DNA of 64,000 bases from Flavobacteriales bacterium (GCA_025210805.1 JAOAQX010000001.1:62001-126000), one strand, 5' to 3'. Shown: positions 32,623-41,779, counted from the stretch's first letter. Translations and numbers: made by a program. Notes: a model not told the origin generated them from the sequence alone.

Positions 32623-32890
32623 CTTTGTTTTGTCTGTCTTCAGTTTCTCTTTCACTTCCTGAGTTAAGTTTAACCATTTTGTTGATGTCAACAAAATGGT
32701 CTAAAACATCATTTCCAGTTGTTTCACAAGAGGTTCTAGCTTTCATGATTACTTTCATTAAAATTCTCCATTCAGAGTACCCTAATAGGTGTTGTATATC
32801 TCTTGCAAACCAAAATCCAATTCCATTTTCAGTAGTTTATTAATGGTCTTCAAAATTATTTGATAATGATTTTATTATTTCTGATTTCAT
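32623..32890 (-). pseudogene. dinD: N-terminal remnant of dinD (DNA-damage-inducible protein D)
   Basis: From the ATG at 32890 one frame reads MKSEIIKSLSNNFEDH, two consecutive TAA stops (32837-32842), then TTENGIGFWFARDIQHLLGY and SEWRILMKVIMKARTSCETT, GNDVLDHFVDINKMVKLNSG, SERETED. This is the conserved N-terminal part of DinD. The sequence breaks off where the nucleotidyltransferase gene begins, so the transferase pair appears to have replaced or been joined to the rest of dinD. A TATCTTTA near-consensus -7 box lies at 32893-32900, so the old dinD promoter may now drive the transferases. Confidence 0.72.
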
Positions 32891-33012
32891 TTCGTAAAGA
32901 TACGATTTATTAAAATTTTAGCTGAATTCTCACATTATACACAATAGTCTAATAAACAATCTATTAAATAACATAAGTGTATTTACACGCCTAAGTAAGT
33001 TTGTGCTTTTTC

Positions 33013-33074
33013 TTGTCAATAATCAAAAACAAAATAACTCCAGAAATACAGGTTTTGAAAGTGAATCTAGAGGT
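33013..33074. repeat. Degenerate accessory-region repeat, copy 2
   Basis: This matches 21737-21798 over about 62 bp. The next stretch, 33075-33122, also resembles 33545-33592, so the DNA following two different minus-strand genes (ending 33116 and 33602) is related. Confidence 0.65.
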
Positions 33075-33115
33075 TTGTTATGTTTTTAGATTTCGCTCCG
33101 TGGGTAATGCTAAGA

Positions 33116-33451
33116 TTAAATTATTGTAGGTAGTATTATTTCTAAGATTTCTGCTTCTCCGGTACATTGAGCCCCTTCATGTATCCACCATTTTCGACCT
33201 ACTTGAAGATATTCATGGATAGATAGACAATCAATAAATCTAACAAATACTTCTTTTACTTCTCCAGGCAAAATGAGTTCTTGTTCTTCAAATATAATAT
33301 CCCCAACATAGGTTCTCAAAATTCCATCATTATGATATTCAAAGACATGATTAGGTCTTAATCCAGAAATGAATCCAGTTTTACGTCCACCTTTTTCAGT
33401 GAATAGCATTGTTAATCTTGTTTTAACTAATATGAGTTCTGAGTTTTTCAC
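33116..33451 (-). CDS. Free-standing EF-Tu domain III-like protein, short form
   Basis: This 111-residue protein consists of a single domain resembling EF-Tu domain III: VKTRLTMLFTEKGGRKTGFI, then LRPNHVFEY, LILPGEVKEVFVRFID and GRKWWIHEGAQCTGEAEILEI, in the same order as the E-x-GGR, R-P-x-F, PGD and F-x-IREG-x-x-x-G-x-G motifs of EF-Tu. There is no GTPase domain and no extra C-terminal region, unlike the paralogue at 29350-30063. Function is unknown. Confidence 0.7.
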   Translation of the reverse strand: MKNSELILVKTRLTMLFTEKGGRKTGFISGLRPNHVFEYHNDGILRTYVGDIIFEEQELILPGEVKEVFVRFIDCLSIHEYLQVGRKWWIHEGAQCTGEAEILEIILPTII

Positions 33452-33601
33452 TTTTCAATTTTTCTTTGCATTCCTCTTCATGCGCTCAAATAATATTCGA
33501 CTTTTTAGAATAATTTCTATGCAGCTTTCTTTATTTTGGAATAACAGGGTTTTGGATTATGCTCTGCGAGTAATTCTAAAATTTAGTTATTGACGCTGGC
33601 T

Positions 33602-34013
33602 TTATTTAATTCCGATAAATTTTGCAGGTGCTCCAATTTCCTGTTCAGTCTTTATAATATTTTTTTCTGTTTTGACACACTATAAGTCCAGCAAATCCAC
33701 TTTTTTGAATTACATCAAATGCCTTTTTCATCTCTATGAATTGTCTGTCAAATTCACTATATGAAATCACGTAGTACAAGTCAGAATCTTTAAGTTTTAA
33801 TTCAGACTTAATTTTCACATAAGTCTCAAAGTCCGATTTTGTATTCAATTCAGTCAGGTTTCTTTCAGCAATCATTTCATTCCAGTTGTGATTGAATTTA
33901 TCTATAAAGTTAGTTCTTTTCTTTTTATTATTCAATGTCCAAAGACTTCGCTCTCTTCGTTCTTTAATGATAAAATTTTTAATGAAATTCTTTTCAGTTT
34001 CTTCTGCGTTCAT
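33602..34013 (-). pseudogene. Hypothetical gene with a C-terminal frameshift
   Basis: The frame from 34013 (MNAEETEKNFIKNFIIKERR ... IQKSGFAGLIVCQNRKKYYKD) stops at 33645. The next frame continues naturally as VKTEKNIIKTEQEIGAPAKF-IGIK to 33602; that ending looks like a genuine C-terminus. A small indel near 33675-33682 accounts for it. Restored length about 136 residues. No family recognised. The truncated product could still be made. Confidence 0.5.
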
Positions 34014-34164
34014 AATTGACTTTTAGTAATGTATTGATATTGTGTCTATGTGTGAATTAGCTCTATGAATAGTTTTATTTATATCTATGATTATCATGAG
34101 ACAAGGTACAAAAAAAACAATTTGATTAAGAGAAACAAAGGGAAATAAACACAAATCACTCAAA

Positions 34165-34367
34165 TTATACCATTTATGGTGTTAATTTACTCATGGGTAT
34201 AATGCCGATACATTGCTAAAAGCCAGTTATGAACGCAGTGAAATTGGACTTCACCTTTTTGTCTAATGCCGATATATTGGTAAAAATCAATTACGAACGA
34301 AGTGAAGTAAGTGATTATTTAACAAATAATCGGTATAAGTGGGTGATTTTAGCAAGTAATCGGTATT
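34165..34367. repeat. Composite palindromic repeat, copy A
   Basis: It starts with a 50 bp block shared inverted with 28331-28380. Two tandem 42 bp units follow (34201-34242 and 34265-34306, 35 of 42 identical, both starting AATGCCGATA), then two right-end motifs TAATCGGTAT (34327-34336 and 34356-34365). The second unit and the first right end form a hairpin like copy B. Confidence 0.85.
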
Positions 34368-34440
34368 ATTTATATCAGATATTATACAGCTTCAAAAACA
34401 AAACTTATCAACAGATCTTATAATCCCTTTTAAAAAAACT

Positions 34441-34448
34441 TATCTTTG
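34441..34448 (+). promoter_or_regulatory. -7 box of dnaE
   Basis: TATCTTTG is an exact TAnnTTTG match, 25 bp before the ATG at 34474. It lies just beyond the accessory repeats. Confidence 0.6.
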
Positions 34449-34473
34449 AAATTCCCAAAATCGGCAAAGAAAT

Positions 34474-37400
34474 ATGTATTTAATATTTGATACGGAAACT
34501 ACAGGTTTACCAAAGGATTTTAATGCTCCCATTACCAACACAGAGAACTGGCCAAGGCTGGTTCAAATAGCTTGGCAGATCCATGACAAGGAAGGAAAAC
34601 TGGTAGATGTTCAGAATTTTATTGTAAAGCCAGAAGGATTTACCATTCCGTTTAATGCCGAAAAAATCCACGGAATTTCTACAGAACGAGCCCAAAGACA
34701 AGGAATGTCTTTGGAGTATGTATTGGAAGAATTCAACAAAGCAGTTAGCACCAGTGAATTTATCATTGGGCATAATATTGTTTTTGATAACAATATTATG
34801 GGTTGTGAGTATTACCGTAAATCTCATGATACAGAACTTCTGGAAAGAAAAACGATTGATACCAAAAATGTTTCGGTAGATTATTGTGCAATTCCCGGTG
34901 GGAAAGGAGGGAAATTTAAATGGCCTACCCTTACAGAACTTCACACAAAATTATTCCAAGAAGGATTTAATGAAGCACACAATGCCTCTGCCGATGTGGA
35001 AGCCACAGCAAGATGTTTTCTAGAACTCTTGCGTTTAGGAGTAGTTAGTGCCGAAATGGCTCACCTGACAGAAGAAGAATTTCAGAATTTTCAGGAACTC
35101 AACCCCAACCCTTTTGAGCTAATAGGCTTAAATATTCAGCCCTATGCGCCCGATGATTTGGAAACCGATGAGGAGACCAAACCTGAAGAAGAGACCGAAT
35201 TAAAAGATATAGATTTAGATGCCAATAGAGTGTTATTGGCGGAAGCCGAATTTACCCACCTACACACACACACTCAGTTTTCTGTGCTCCAATCTACCAC
35301 ACAAGTGGGCGATTTAGTGGCGTATGCTTCAAAAAATAAACAAAGAGCCATTGCCATGACCGATAGAGGAAATCTCATGGCAGCATTTAATTTTGTGGGA
35401 GCTATTACAAAAGAAAATGCGGCAATAAAAAAGAAAATAAAAGAGGCTGAGGAAGCAGGAGAGACGTATTTTCAGCCCGAACTAACTCCAATCATTGGTT
35501 CTGAGTTCAATGTGTGTAAAAACCATCTGGACAAATCCTTTAAAGACAATGGAATATCTGTAAGTCTTTATGCAAAAAATGCCAATGGATTTACAAATTT
35601 GAGTAAGCTAAGTTCTTATTCTCAGGTAAATGGATTTTATTATGTTCCAAGAGTCGATAAAGAACTAATCCTTGAATACAAAGAAGACCTCATGGTTCTC
35701 ACAGGTGGTTTGTATGGGTTTCTTTACCAAATGATTTTAAATGAAGGGGTAGAAAATGCAGAAAAAGAATTGCTTTGGTGGAAAGAACAGTTTGGCGATG
35801 ATTTATATGTGGAAATTAACCGTCATGGACTCGATGAAGAAAATGTAGCCAATAAAATTATTCAGGACTTAGCAAAAAAACATCAACTAAAACTACTTGC
35901 TACAAACGATACTTTTTACACCTATAAACAGCAACATAATGCCCATGATATTCTTTTGTGTATCAAAGATGGGAACTATCAAAGTACACCAATAGGTAAA
36001 GGGCGGAATTTTAGATACGGATTAGAATCCAAAGAATATTATATGAAATCTCCCGAAGAAATGAAGGAGCTTTTTGTGGATATTCCCGAAGCGATTCTCA
36101 ATATTCAAGAATTTATTGATAAATGCTCTTTTTATAAACTGAAAAGAGATATTCTACTTCCAAATTTTGATATCCCAGAAGAATTCATCGCTCCCGAAGA
36201 TGAGGAAGATGGCGGAAAAAGAGGGGAAAATGCTTTTTTAAGACATCTGACCTATGAAGGAGCCAAGGAACGGTATGGAGAAATTACAGAAGAAATAGCA
36301 GAACGTTTAGATTTTGAACTTGCAACCATAGAAAATACAGGTTATCCAGGATATTTTCTTATTGTACAGGATTTTACACGAGAAGCCAGAAATATGGGAG
36401 TTTCCGTGGGTCCAGGGCGTGGTTCTGCGGCAGGTTCTGCGGTGGCATATTGTATTGGGATTACCAATGTAGATCCAATACGGTATGATCTACTTTTTGA
36501 GCGTTTCCTAAATCCTGATCGTGTTTCCATGCCCGATATCGATATCGATTTTGATGATGAAGGTAGAGATCGTATTATCCAATGGGTAATTGATAAATAT
36601 GGGGCAAGTCAAGTAGCACAAATTATTACTTATGGAAGTTTGGCTGCTAAATCGGCTTTTAGAGATACCGCAAGGGTGCTAGAATATCCATTGGTGGAAA
36701 CAAATGAATATGCCAAATTAATCCCAGACGGAGCTAAGCTCAAGAAAATTGCCAAAATGGATGAAAAAACCTTGGAAGATAAATTCAAGGGAGATGATTT
36801 TGTCAATGTAAAAAGATTATTAGAATTAAAAGACACTCCTTCAAAAATATCGGATGTACTCAAGCAAGCTGAAATTGTTGAAGGATCTTTAAGAAATACA
36901 GGAGTGCATGCTTGTGGGGTAATTATTACTCCAGATGATATTACCAATTTTGTTCCCGTTACTCGTGGGAAAATGGAAAATATCTACCTGACCCAGTATG
37001 ACAATGCCGTCGTAGAATCCGCTGGGCTACTAAAAATGGATTTCTTGGGTCTTAAAACCCTCACCATTATTAAAGAAGCTTGTAGGATTATAAAACTTAG
37101 GCATGGAATAGAAATTGATCCAGATAAAATTCCTTTAGATGATAAAGTGACTTATGAACTGTATCAAAGAGGAGAAACCAATGGTACTTTTCAGTTTGAA
37201 TCTGAAGGAATGCAACAACATCTTCGATCTTTAAAGCCTACTCGTTTTGAGGATCTAATTGCCATGAATGCCTTGTATCGTCCTGGTCCTATGGAGTATA
37301 TTCCAGAGTTTGTAAAGCGTAAACACGGACTTTCAGAAATTACTTACGATCTCGAAGGAATGGAGGAGTATCTGGAAGAGACTTATGGAATTACGGTTTA

Positions 37401-38937
37401 CCAAGAGCAGGTAATGTTGCTTTCGCAAAAGTTGGCTGGTTTTTCAAAAGGTGATGCCGATACTTTGCGTAAAGCAATGGGTAAGAAAGTTTTTGCACTT
37501 CTAGAGCAACTCAGACCAAAATTCCTTGAAGGTGGGCAAGAGCGAGGACACGACAAAGAAACCTTACTCAAAGTGTGGAATGACTGGGAAGCTTTTGCAG
37601 CTTATGCATTCAACAAATCTCACGCTACGTGTTATAGTTATGTAGCCTACCATACTGGGTATTTAAAAGCCAATTATCCTGCCGAGTTTATGGCGGCAGT
37701 TCTTACACATAATTCCAATAATATCAAGAAAGTAACTTTTTTGATGGAAGAGTGTAAAAGAATGGGAATGAAAGTTTTGAGTCCAGATATCAATGAATCT
37801 ATAGATACTTTTATGGTAAACGAACAGGGGGAAATTCGTTTTGGAATGAGTGCCATAAAAGGAGTAGGGGAGGCAGCCGTTAAAGCCATTGTAGAAGAGC
37901 GAAATAATGGTGGGAATTTTCAAGAAATATTCGATTTTGTAAAAAGAATAGACTTGAGAGCCGTAAACAAAAAAACGATTGAAAACCTTGTACTAGCTGG
38001 AGCTTTTGATAGTTTTAAAGAAACACATAGAGGAACATTTTTTCACGAAGTAAATATCAAAGGAGATACTTATCTCAATGAGATCGTTAGGTTTGGACAG
38101 AAGTACAAGGAGCATTTAAACCGTCCACCAGATTTGTTTGGAAACTCTGAAGAATTTAGCATTAGTAATCCTGCCATTCCTCAGGTAGAATTACCCAATA
38201 AGATTGAATCACTCAAAAGAGAAAAAGAGGTGGTGGGAATCTATATTTCTGCTCACCCATTAGATATCTTTAAAGAGGAAATAGCTCATACAAACACTAC
38301 CCGATTAGCTGATCTTGATTTTGATATAGAAATAGATGATAAAGAGATCGAAACCGATGACCCTAAGGAAAAAGAGGAGCTGATGAAAGCGGCGGTTTAT
38401 GAAAGACAAAAGCAAATTCAAAAACTCTCAAATCAACAAAAAGTAATTGCAGGTCAGGTAGTTGAATTTCAAGAGAAAATAACCAGAAAAGGTGATCCAT
38501 TCGGAATATTTATTATGGAGGATTATTCTGGTTCGAAAAAATTTCTTGTTTTTAATCAGCAATATGCTTTATTGAGACCATTTTTAACCGTAGGTGCTTT
38601 TGTGAGTTTTAAGATAAAATTTCAGCCAAGAAGATTTAATCAAGACGAACTAGAAATTCATTTTATGTCGGGTTGTTATTTAAGTGAAGTTTTTGAGAAA
38701 CAATTTCATGAACTTAATATCATTATGCGTGCTGGCGATGTAGATGAAACACTCATCAGTCAAATTGGCAGTGTTTGTGAGCAATATCCAGGGACTAAAC
38801 GTCTTTTTCTAAACATTTTTGACAGTGAATCTAAAAAGACTCTGAAACTCTTGTCACAGAATACTAAGGTAGAAATTAATTCAGAAATTATAAAGGAACT
38901 AAAAGATATTGAGAAGCTTATCGTGAAGGTTAACTAA
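34474..38937 (+). CDS. dnaE: DNA polymerase III alpha subunit with N-terminal proofreading exonuclease
   Basis: This 1487-residue protein is the replicative polymerase. Residues 1-200 are a DnaQ-type 3'-5' exonuclease: FDTETTGLP (Exo I), FIIGHNIVFDNNIM (Exo II) and HNASADVEATARCFL (Exo III). A PHP domain starts near 258 (FTHLHTHTQFSVLQSTTQVG). The catalytic core contains GRGSAAGSAVAYCIGITNVDP and MPDIDIDFDDEGRDRI near residue 687, where the first and second Asp correspond to the palm metal ligands, then the thumb and fingers, helix-hairpin-helix and an OB fold near 1325 (GQVVEFQEKITRKGDPFGIF). E. coli DnaE is about 1160 residues; the extra length is the fused exonuclease, common in Bacteroidota. 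Confidence 0.95.
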   Translation: MYLIFDTETTGLPKDFNAPITNTENWPRLVQIAWQIHDKEGKLVDVQNFIVKPEGFTIPFNAEKIHGISTERAQRQGMSLEYVLEEFNKAVSTSEFIIGHNIVFDNNIMGCEYYRKSHDTELLERKTIDTKNVSVDYCAIPGGKGGKFKWPTLTELHTKLFQEGFNEAHNASADVEATARCFLELLRLGVVSAEMAHLTEEEFQNFQELNPNPFELIGLNIQPYAPDDLETDEETKPEEETELKDIDLDANRVLLAEAEFTHLHTHTQFSVLQSTTQVGDLVAYASKNKQRAIAMTDRGNLMAAFNFVGAITKENAAIKKKIKEAEEAGETYFQPELTPIIGSEFNVCKNHLDKSFKDNGISVSLYAKNANGFTNLSKLSSYSQVNGFYYVPRVDKELILEYKEDLMVLTGGLYGFLYQMILNEGVENAEKELLWWKEQFGDDLYVEINRHGLDEENVANKIIQDLAKKHQLKLLATNDTFYTYKQQHNAHDILLCIKDGNYQSTPIGKGRNFRYGLESKEYYMKSPEEMKELFVDIPEAILNIQEFIDKCSFYKLKRDILLPNFDIPEEFIAPEDEEDGGKRGENAFLRHLTYEGAKERYGEITEEIAERLDFELATIENTGYPGYFLIVQDFTREARNMGVSVGPGRGSAAGSAVAYCIGITNVDPIRYDLLFERFLNPDRVSMPDIDIDFDDEGRDRIIQWVIDKYGASQVAQIITYGSLAAKSAFRDTARVLEYPLVETNEYAKLIPDGAKLKKIAKMDEKTLEDKFKGDDFVNVKRLLELKDTPSKISDVLKQAEIVEGSLRNTGVHACGVIITPDDITNFVPVTRGKMENIYLTQYDNAVVESAGLLKMDFLGLKTLTIIKEACRIIKLRHGIEIDPDKIPLDDKVTYELYQRGETNGTFQFESEGMQQHLRSLKPTRFEDLIAMNALYRPGPMEYIPEFVKRKHGLSEITYDLEGMEEYLEETYGITVYQEQVMLLSQKLAGFSKGDADTLRKAMGKKVFALLEQLRPKFLEGGQERGHDKETLLKVWNDWEAFAAYAFNKSHATCYSYVAYHTGYLKANYPAEFMAAVLTHNSNNIKKVTFLMEECKRMGMKVLSPDINESIDTFMVNEQGEIRFGMSAIKGVGEAAVKAIVEERNNGGNFQEIFDFVKRIDLRAVNKKTIENLVLAGAFDSFKETHRGTFFHEVNIKGDTYLNEIVRFGQKYKEHLNRPPDLFGNSEEFSISNPAIPQVELPNKIESLKREKEVVGIYISAHPLDIFKEEIAHTNTTRLADLDFDIEIDDKEIETDDPKEKEELMKAAVYERQKQIQKLSNQQKVIAGQVVEFQEKITRKGDPFGIFIMEDYSGSKKFLVFNQQYALLRPFLTVGAFVSFKIKFQPRRFNQDELEIHFMSGCYLSEVFEKQFHELNIIMRAGDVDETLISQIGSVCEQYPGTKRLFLNIFDSESKKTLKLLSQNTKVEINSEIIKELKDIEKLIVKVN

Positions 38938-39067
38938 TTTTTAGATTAAGAATCGATGGAAATCTCTAAGTTTCAAATGTGAATTTGAGGAAAAAGAATA
39001 TATTTGGATTGACATTTGATAAAAGTCGAATGTAAGTATTAACACAAACAAAAAAACAAAATAGAAA

Positions 39068-39385
39068 ATGGCTTTAGAATTTACAAAAGATAATTTCGAG
39101 ACAGAAGTATTAAAAACTGATAAAGTTGCCGTAGTGGATTTCTGGGCAGTATGGTGTGGACCATGTAGAATGGTAGGACCTATCATCGATGAGCTAAGTA
39201 CGGAAATGGCAGATGTTGCCTCTATCGGAAAAGTAAACGTTGATGAGCAAGGAGATATTGCTGCAGAATATGGTATTAGAAATATCCCAACAATTCTTAT
39301 CTTCAAAAATGGAGAAATTGTAGATAAACAAGTAGGAGCAGCATCAAAATCAGCTTTAGAAGCAAAAATCAAAGCACATTTGTAA
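39068..39385 (+). CDS. trxA: Thioredoxin
   Basis: This 105-residue cytoplasmic thioredoxin has the active site WCGPC (Cys30, Cys33) in VDFWAVWCGPCRMVGPIIDE and the cis-Pro in IRNIPTILIFKNG. Length is standard. It follows dnaE by 130 bp and ends at an intrinsic terminator. Confidence 0.95.
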   Translation: MALEFTKDNFETEVLKTDKVAVVDFWAVWCGPCRMVGPIIDELSTEMADVASIGKVNVDEQGDIAAEYGIRNIPTILIFKNGEIVDKQVGAASKSALEAKIKAHL

Positions 39386-39411
39386 AAACTACAAGTTTGT
39401 TTGAATAATTA

Positions 39412-39439
39412 AGACCACCTTATTTGAGGTGGTTTTTTG
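39412..39439 (+). terminator. Terminator after trxA
   Basis: ACCACCT (39414-39420) pairs with AGGTGGT (39427-39433) and is followed by six Ts. Confidence 0.85.
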
Positions 39440-39448
39440 TTTTAATAA

Positions 39449-39590
39449 AATTTATGGTGTTCGTTTACTCACGGTATAAGTCCCTTCCAAGAGCTTGTCC
39501 CGACATTTCGGGAGGGGAATTGAACATCATTCGGCAAAGATAAATTTTAGCAAGTAATCAGAATTAATTTACACATCGGTATAGTCGGTG
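39449..39590. repeat. Composite palindromic repeat, copy D
   Basis: It begins TTTATGGTGTT as in copy A, carries AGCTTGTCCCGA...TTTCGGGAGGGGAA at 39492-39519 (found inverted at 42561-42587), and has the right-end TTTTAGCAAGTAATC at 39546-39560. The TATTTTTG promoter of the next gene starts at its edge. Confidence 0.75.
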
Positions 39591-39598
39591 TATTTTTG
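39591..39598 (+). promoter_or_regulatory. -7 box of the MATE exporter gene
   Basis: TATTTTTG matches TAnnTTTG and lies only 5 bp before the ATG at 39604, so the mRNA would be leaderless or nearly so. Confidence 0.4.
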
Positions 39599-39603
39599 AA
39601 GAT

Positions 39604-40929
39604 ATGGAGAAGGTTGAACAGCTGATCGGTTTTAAAAATATCAATAAACTAGCAATTCCCGCAATATTTGCAGGAATTGCCGAACCCTTTCTTTCTCTTA
39701 CAGATTTAGCAATTATAGGTCAAGTAGAGCAAGATCCAGTAGAAGTTTTAGGAGCGGTGGGTGTTGTAGGTTCTTTTATTTCTGCCATTATTTGGATATT
39801 AGCACAAGCCAAAACGGCTATTTCTACTACGGTGTCTCAGTATTCAAATCCTGAAAAGAGTATTCATGCAAAGAAACTATTTCCACAGTTGGTCTTGGTA
39901 AATTTAGTGGTATGTTTTCTAATACTGATGTTTACAATACCCTTTGCAAATCAGCTTTTTGAACTCTATAATTTGGGAGGAAAAACCCTTGATTATTCGG
40001 TGTCTTATTATCAGATTAGAGCTTTTGGAATTCCTATAACCTTGCTTACTTTTTCAATGTTTGGTGTATTTCGAGGTTTACAAAATACGCTTTGGGCAAT
40101 GATTATCTCTATTTCTGGAGGGGTTCTGAATTTAATTCTTAATATCTTTTTGATTCATGGATTAGGCGATATTATCCCTGCTATGCATATAGAGGGTGCG
40201 GCTTGGGCAAGTTTGATAGCTCAATTATTTATGTTCTTTTCTGCTTTGTGGTTTTTATATATGAAAACAGATTTTAGATGGAAATTGCAGTTACCATTTC
40301 ATCCAGAGCTTAAGCGTTTATTGCTTTTTTCTCTCAATCTTTTTATCAGAACTTTGGCACTAAATATTGTTATCTATCTTACAAATCGTTATGCTGCTTC
40401 AGAAGGAGACTTGACACTTGCCACACATACCATTATGCTTAATATTTGGCTTTTTACCTGCTTTTTTATTGATGGGTACGCCAATGCTGCCAATGCCATT
40501 TCAGGAAAACTTATTGCACTCAATAGAGAAGATATGCATCATCCACTTTGGAAACGGATTGTAAAACTCTCTTTTCTTCTTGGGCTTATTACCTCAAGTA
40601 GTATCTTCTTTTTTGATGATTGGATTGCTCAAAATTTCTCAGAAAAATCAGAAGTAATTAATTTCTTTGTTTCGGTGTCTATGTATTTAATCTTATTACA
40701 ATTCCTTAATGCATTTACTTTCTCCTTGGATGGAATGGGAAAAGGAATGGGGAAAGGAAAGGAACTAAGAAATACCTTATTAATTGCCACATTTTTTGTT
40801 TTCTTGCCGCTATTGATTACCTTGAGATACTATGATTTAGGTTTCCACGCAATTTGGATCGCATTTTTATTTTGGATGTTTGCAAGAGGAGGAATTTTGT
40901 ATAGATATTTATTCCTTGCCAAAAAGTAA
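39604..40929 (+). CDS. MATE family efflux transporter
   Basis: This 441-residue protein has twelve predicted membrane helices in two related halves. The first helix region NKLAIPAIFAGIAEPFLSLT with LAIIGQV and later AQAKTAISTTVSQY, and FRGLQNTLWAMIISISGGVL with LNLILNIFLI, are typical of the DinF-like branch of MATE exporters. It should export drugs or metabolites using a cation gradient. The start at 39604 is well supported by the family N-terminus. Confidence 0.88.
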   Translation: MEKVEQLIGFKNINKLAIPAIFAGIAEPFLSLTDLAIIGQVEQDPVEVLGAVGVVGSFISAIIWILAQAKTAISTTVSQYSNPEKSIHAKKLFPQLVLVNLVVCFLILMFTIPFANQLFELYNLGGKTLDYSVSYYQIRAFGIPITLLTFSMFGVFRGLQNTLWAMIISISGGVLNLILNIFLIHGLGDIIPAMHIEGAAWASLIAQLFMFFSALWFLYMKTDFRWKLQLPFHPELKRLLLFSLNLFIRTLALNIVIYLTNRYAASEGDLTLATHTIMLNIWLFTCFFIDGYANAANAISGKLIALNREDMHHPLWKRIVKLSFLLGLITSSSIFFFDDWIAQNFSEKSEVINFFVSVSMYLILLQFLNAFTFSLDGMGKGMGKGKELRNTLLIATFFVFLPLLITLRYYDLGFHAIWIAFLFWMFARGGILYRYLFLAKK

Positions 40930-40977
40930 TGTATTCATAAGTATAATCCAAAAAATTATCTGATTAACATAAGAACC

Positions 40978-41745
40978 CTAAAAAGTCATACTTAAAAGAA
41001 AGCCTTTGTTAAAAAAATCGGGGACAAAATGAAAGCTTACTTTACTGGATTGCTCATTTTTTCGTTTTCTATTTAAGCGAAACCATTTTCCCCATCTGTT
41101 TTGATGGGTTGCATAGATAATTCTTGTTCCCAAAATACCTAAACCTGCACCAAATAAAACATCCGAAGCCCAATGTTTGTCATTTAGAATTCTAAAGATT
41201 CCTGTTTTTATAGCAAGTAAGTATCCTGTGTAGGATAATATTGGATAATGATTTTTAAGTTCTTGACGAAAAACCTCAGCAGAAACAAAAGCCATAGTCG
41301 TATGTCCTGAAGGAAATGAAGGCTTTGAAGCAATTGGTCGGTCTCTATTAATGATGCTTTTCATGGCTGCCATAACTCCAAGAGAGAGTACGGTACTTTT
41401 TAAAGAAAGCATAGACTTGTTCCATACATCATGCTCCGTTTTTCCTCCAAGGGCATTTACGGCAAACACACCTGCCATAGGAGCAAATTGAGAATAATCA
41501 TCTGATTTAAAAGTGAAATCTCCAAATGTTCTTTTTTTCCATTTGTGTATTTTTATATCAGTGTTTGTTACCCATGATGTAAAGCCCAAAGTCATGAGTG
41601 CACAAGGTACAAGAGCTTTTTTGTATTGAAGGTCAAAATTTAATTTTGGTTTTTCTTTTTGGGTTCTTTTTTTGCTCTCTTGACCACAAACTGGAATAGA
41701 AAAAAGAAATATAAAAAGGAGAAAATACGGCCAAAAGCTTTTCAT
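40978..41745 (-). CDS. PAP2-family membrane phosphatase
   Basis: This 255-residue protein has a signal peptide (FLLFIFLFSIPVCGQ) and a PAP2 acid-phosphatase domain. The motifs are K-x6-RP as KSIINRDRP, PSGH as KPSFPSGHTTMAF, and R-x5-H-x3-D as RILNDKHWASD. It probably dephosphorylates a lipid phosphate (such as undecaprenyl diphosphate or a phospholipid) on the periplasmic side. It converges with the MATE gene and is divergent from ung, 34 bp apart. Confidence 0.87.
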   Translation of the reverse strand: MKSFWPYFLLFIFLFSIPVCGQESKKRTQKEKPKLNFDLQYKKALVPCALMTLGFTSWVTNTDIKIHKWKKRTFGDFTFKSDDYSQFAPMAGVFAVNALGGKTEHDVWNKSMLSLKSTVLSLGVMAAMKSIINRDRPIASKPSFPSGHTTMAFVSAEVFRQELKNHYPILSYTGYLLAIKTGIFRILNDKHWASDVLFGAGLGILGTRIIYATHQNRWGKWFRLNRKRKNEQSSKVSFHFVPDFFNKGFLLSMTF

Positions 41746-41779
41746 ATTTTGGTACTTTTACTTAAAACAATCTAAAACA

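Larger units (their letters stand above)
34014..34473. other. Repeat-rich spacer upstream of dnaE
   Basis: No gene. It contains a segment like 21800-21843 (34069-34118), the composite palindromic repeat A (34165-34367) and the dnaE -7 box. Confidence 0.6.

Noticed and set aside
32623-32694. 24-codon extension of the first nucleotidyltransferase
   Set aside because: That DNA encodes a dinD remnant in another frame; the family start fits 32622.
20417-34440. Prophage or transposon
   Set aside because: No integrase, transposase, capsid or tail genes were recognised; DinD and toxin-antitoxin alone are not enough.
35250-37923. Long antisense reading frames within dnaE
   Set aside because: They are shadows of a strongly conserved gene and have no promoter or family match.
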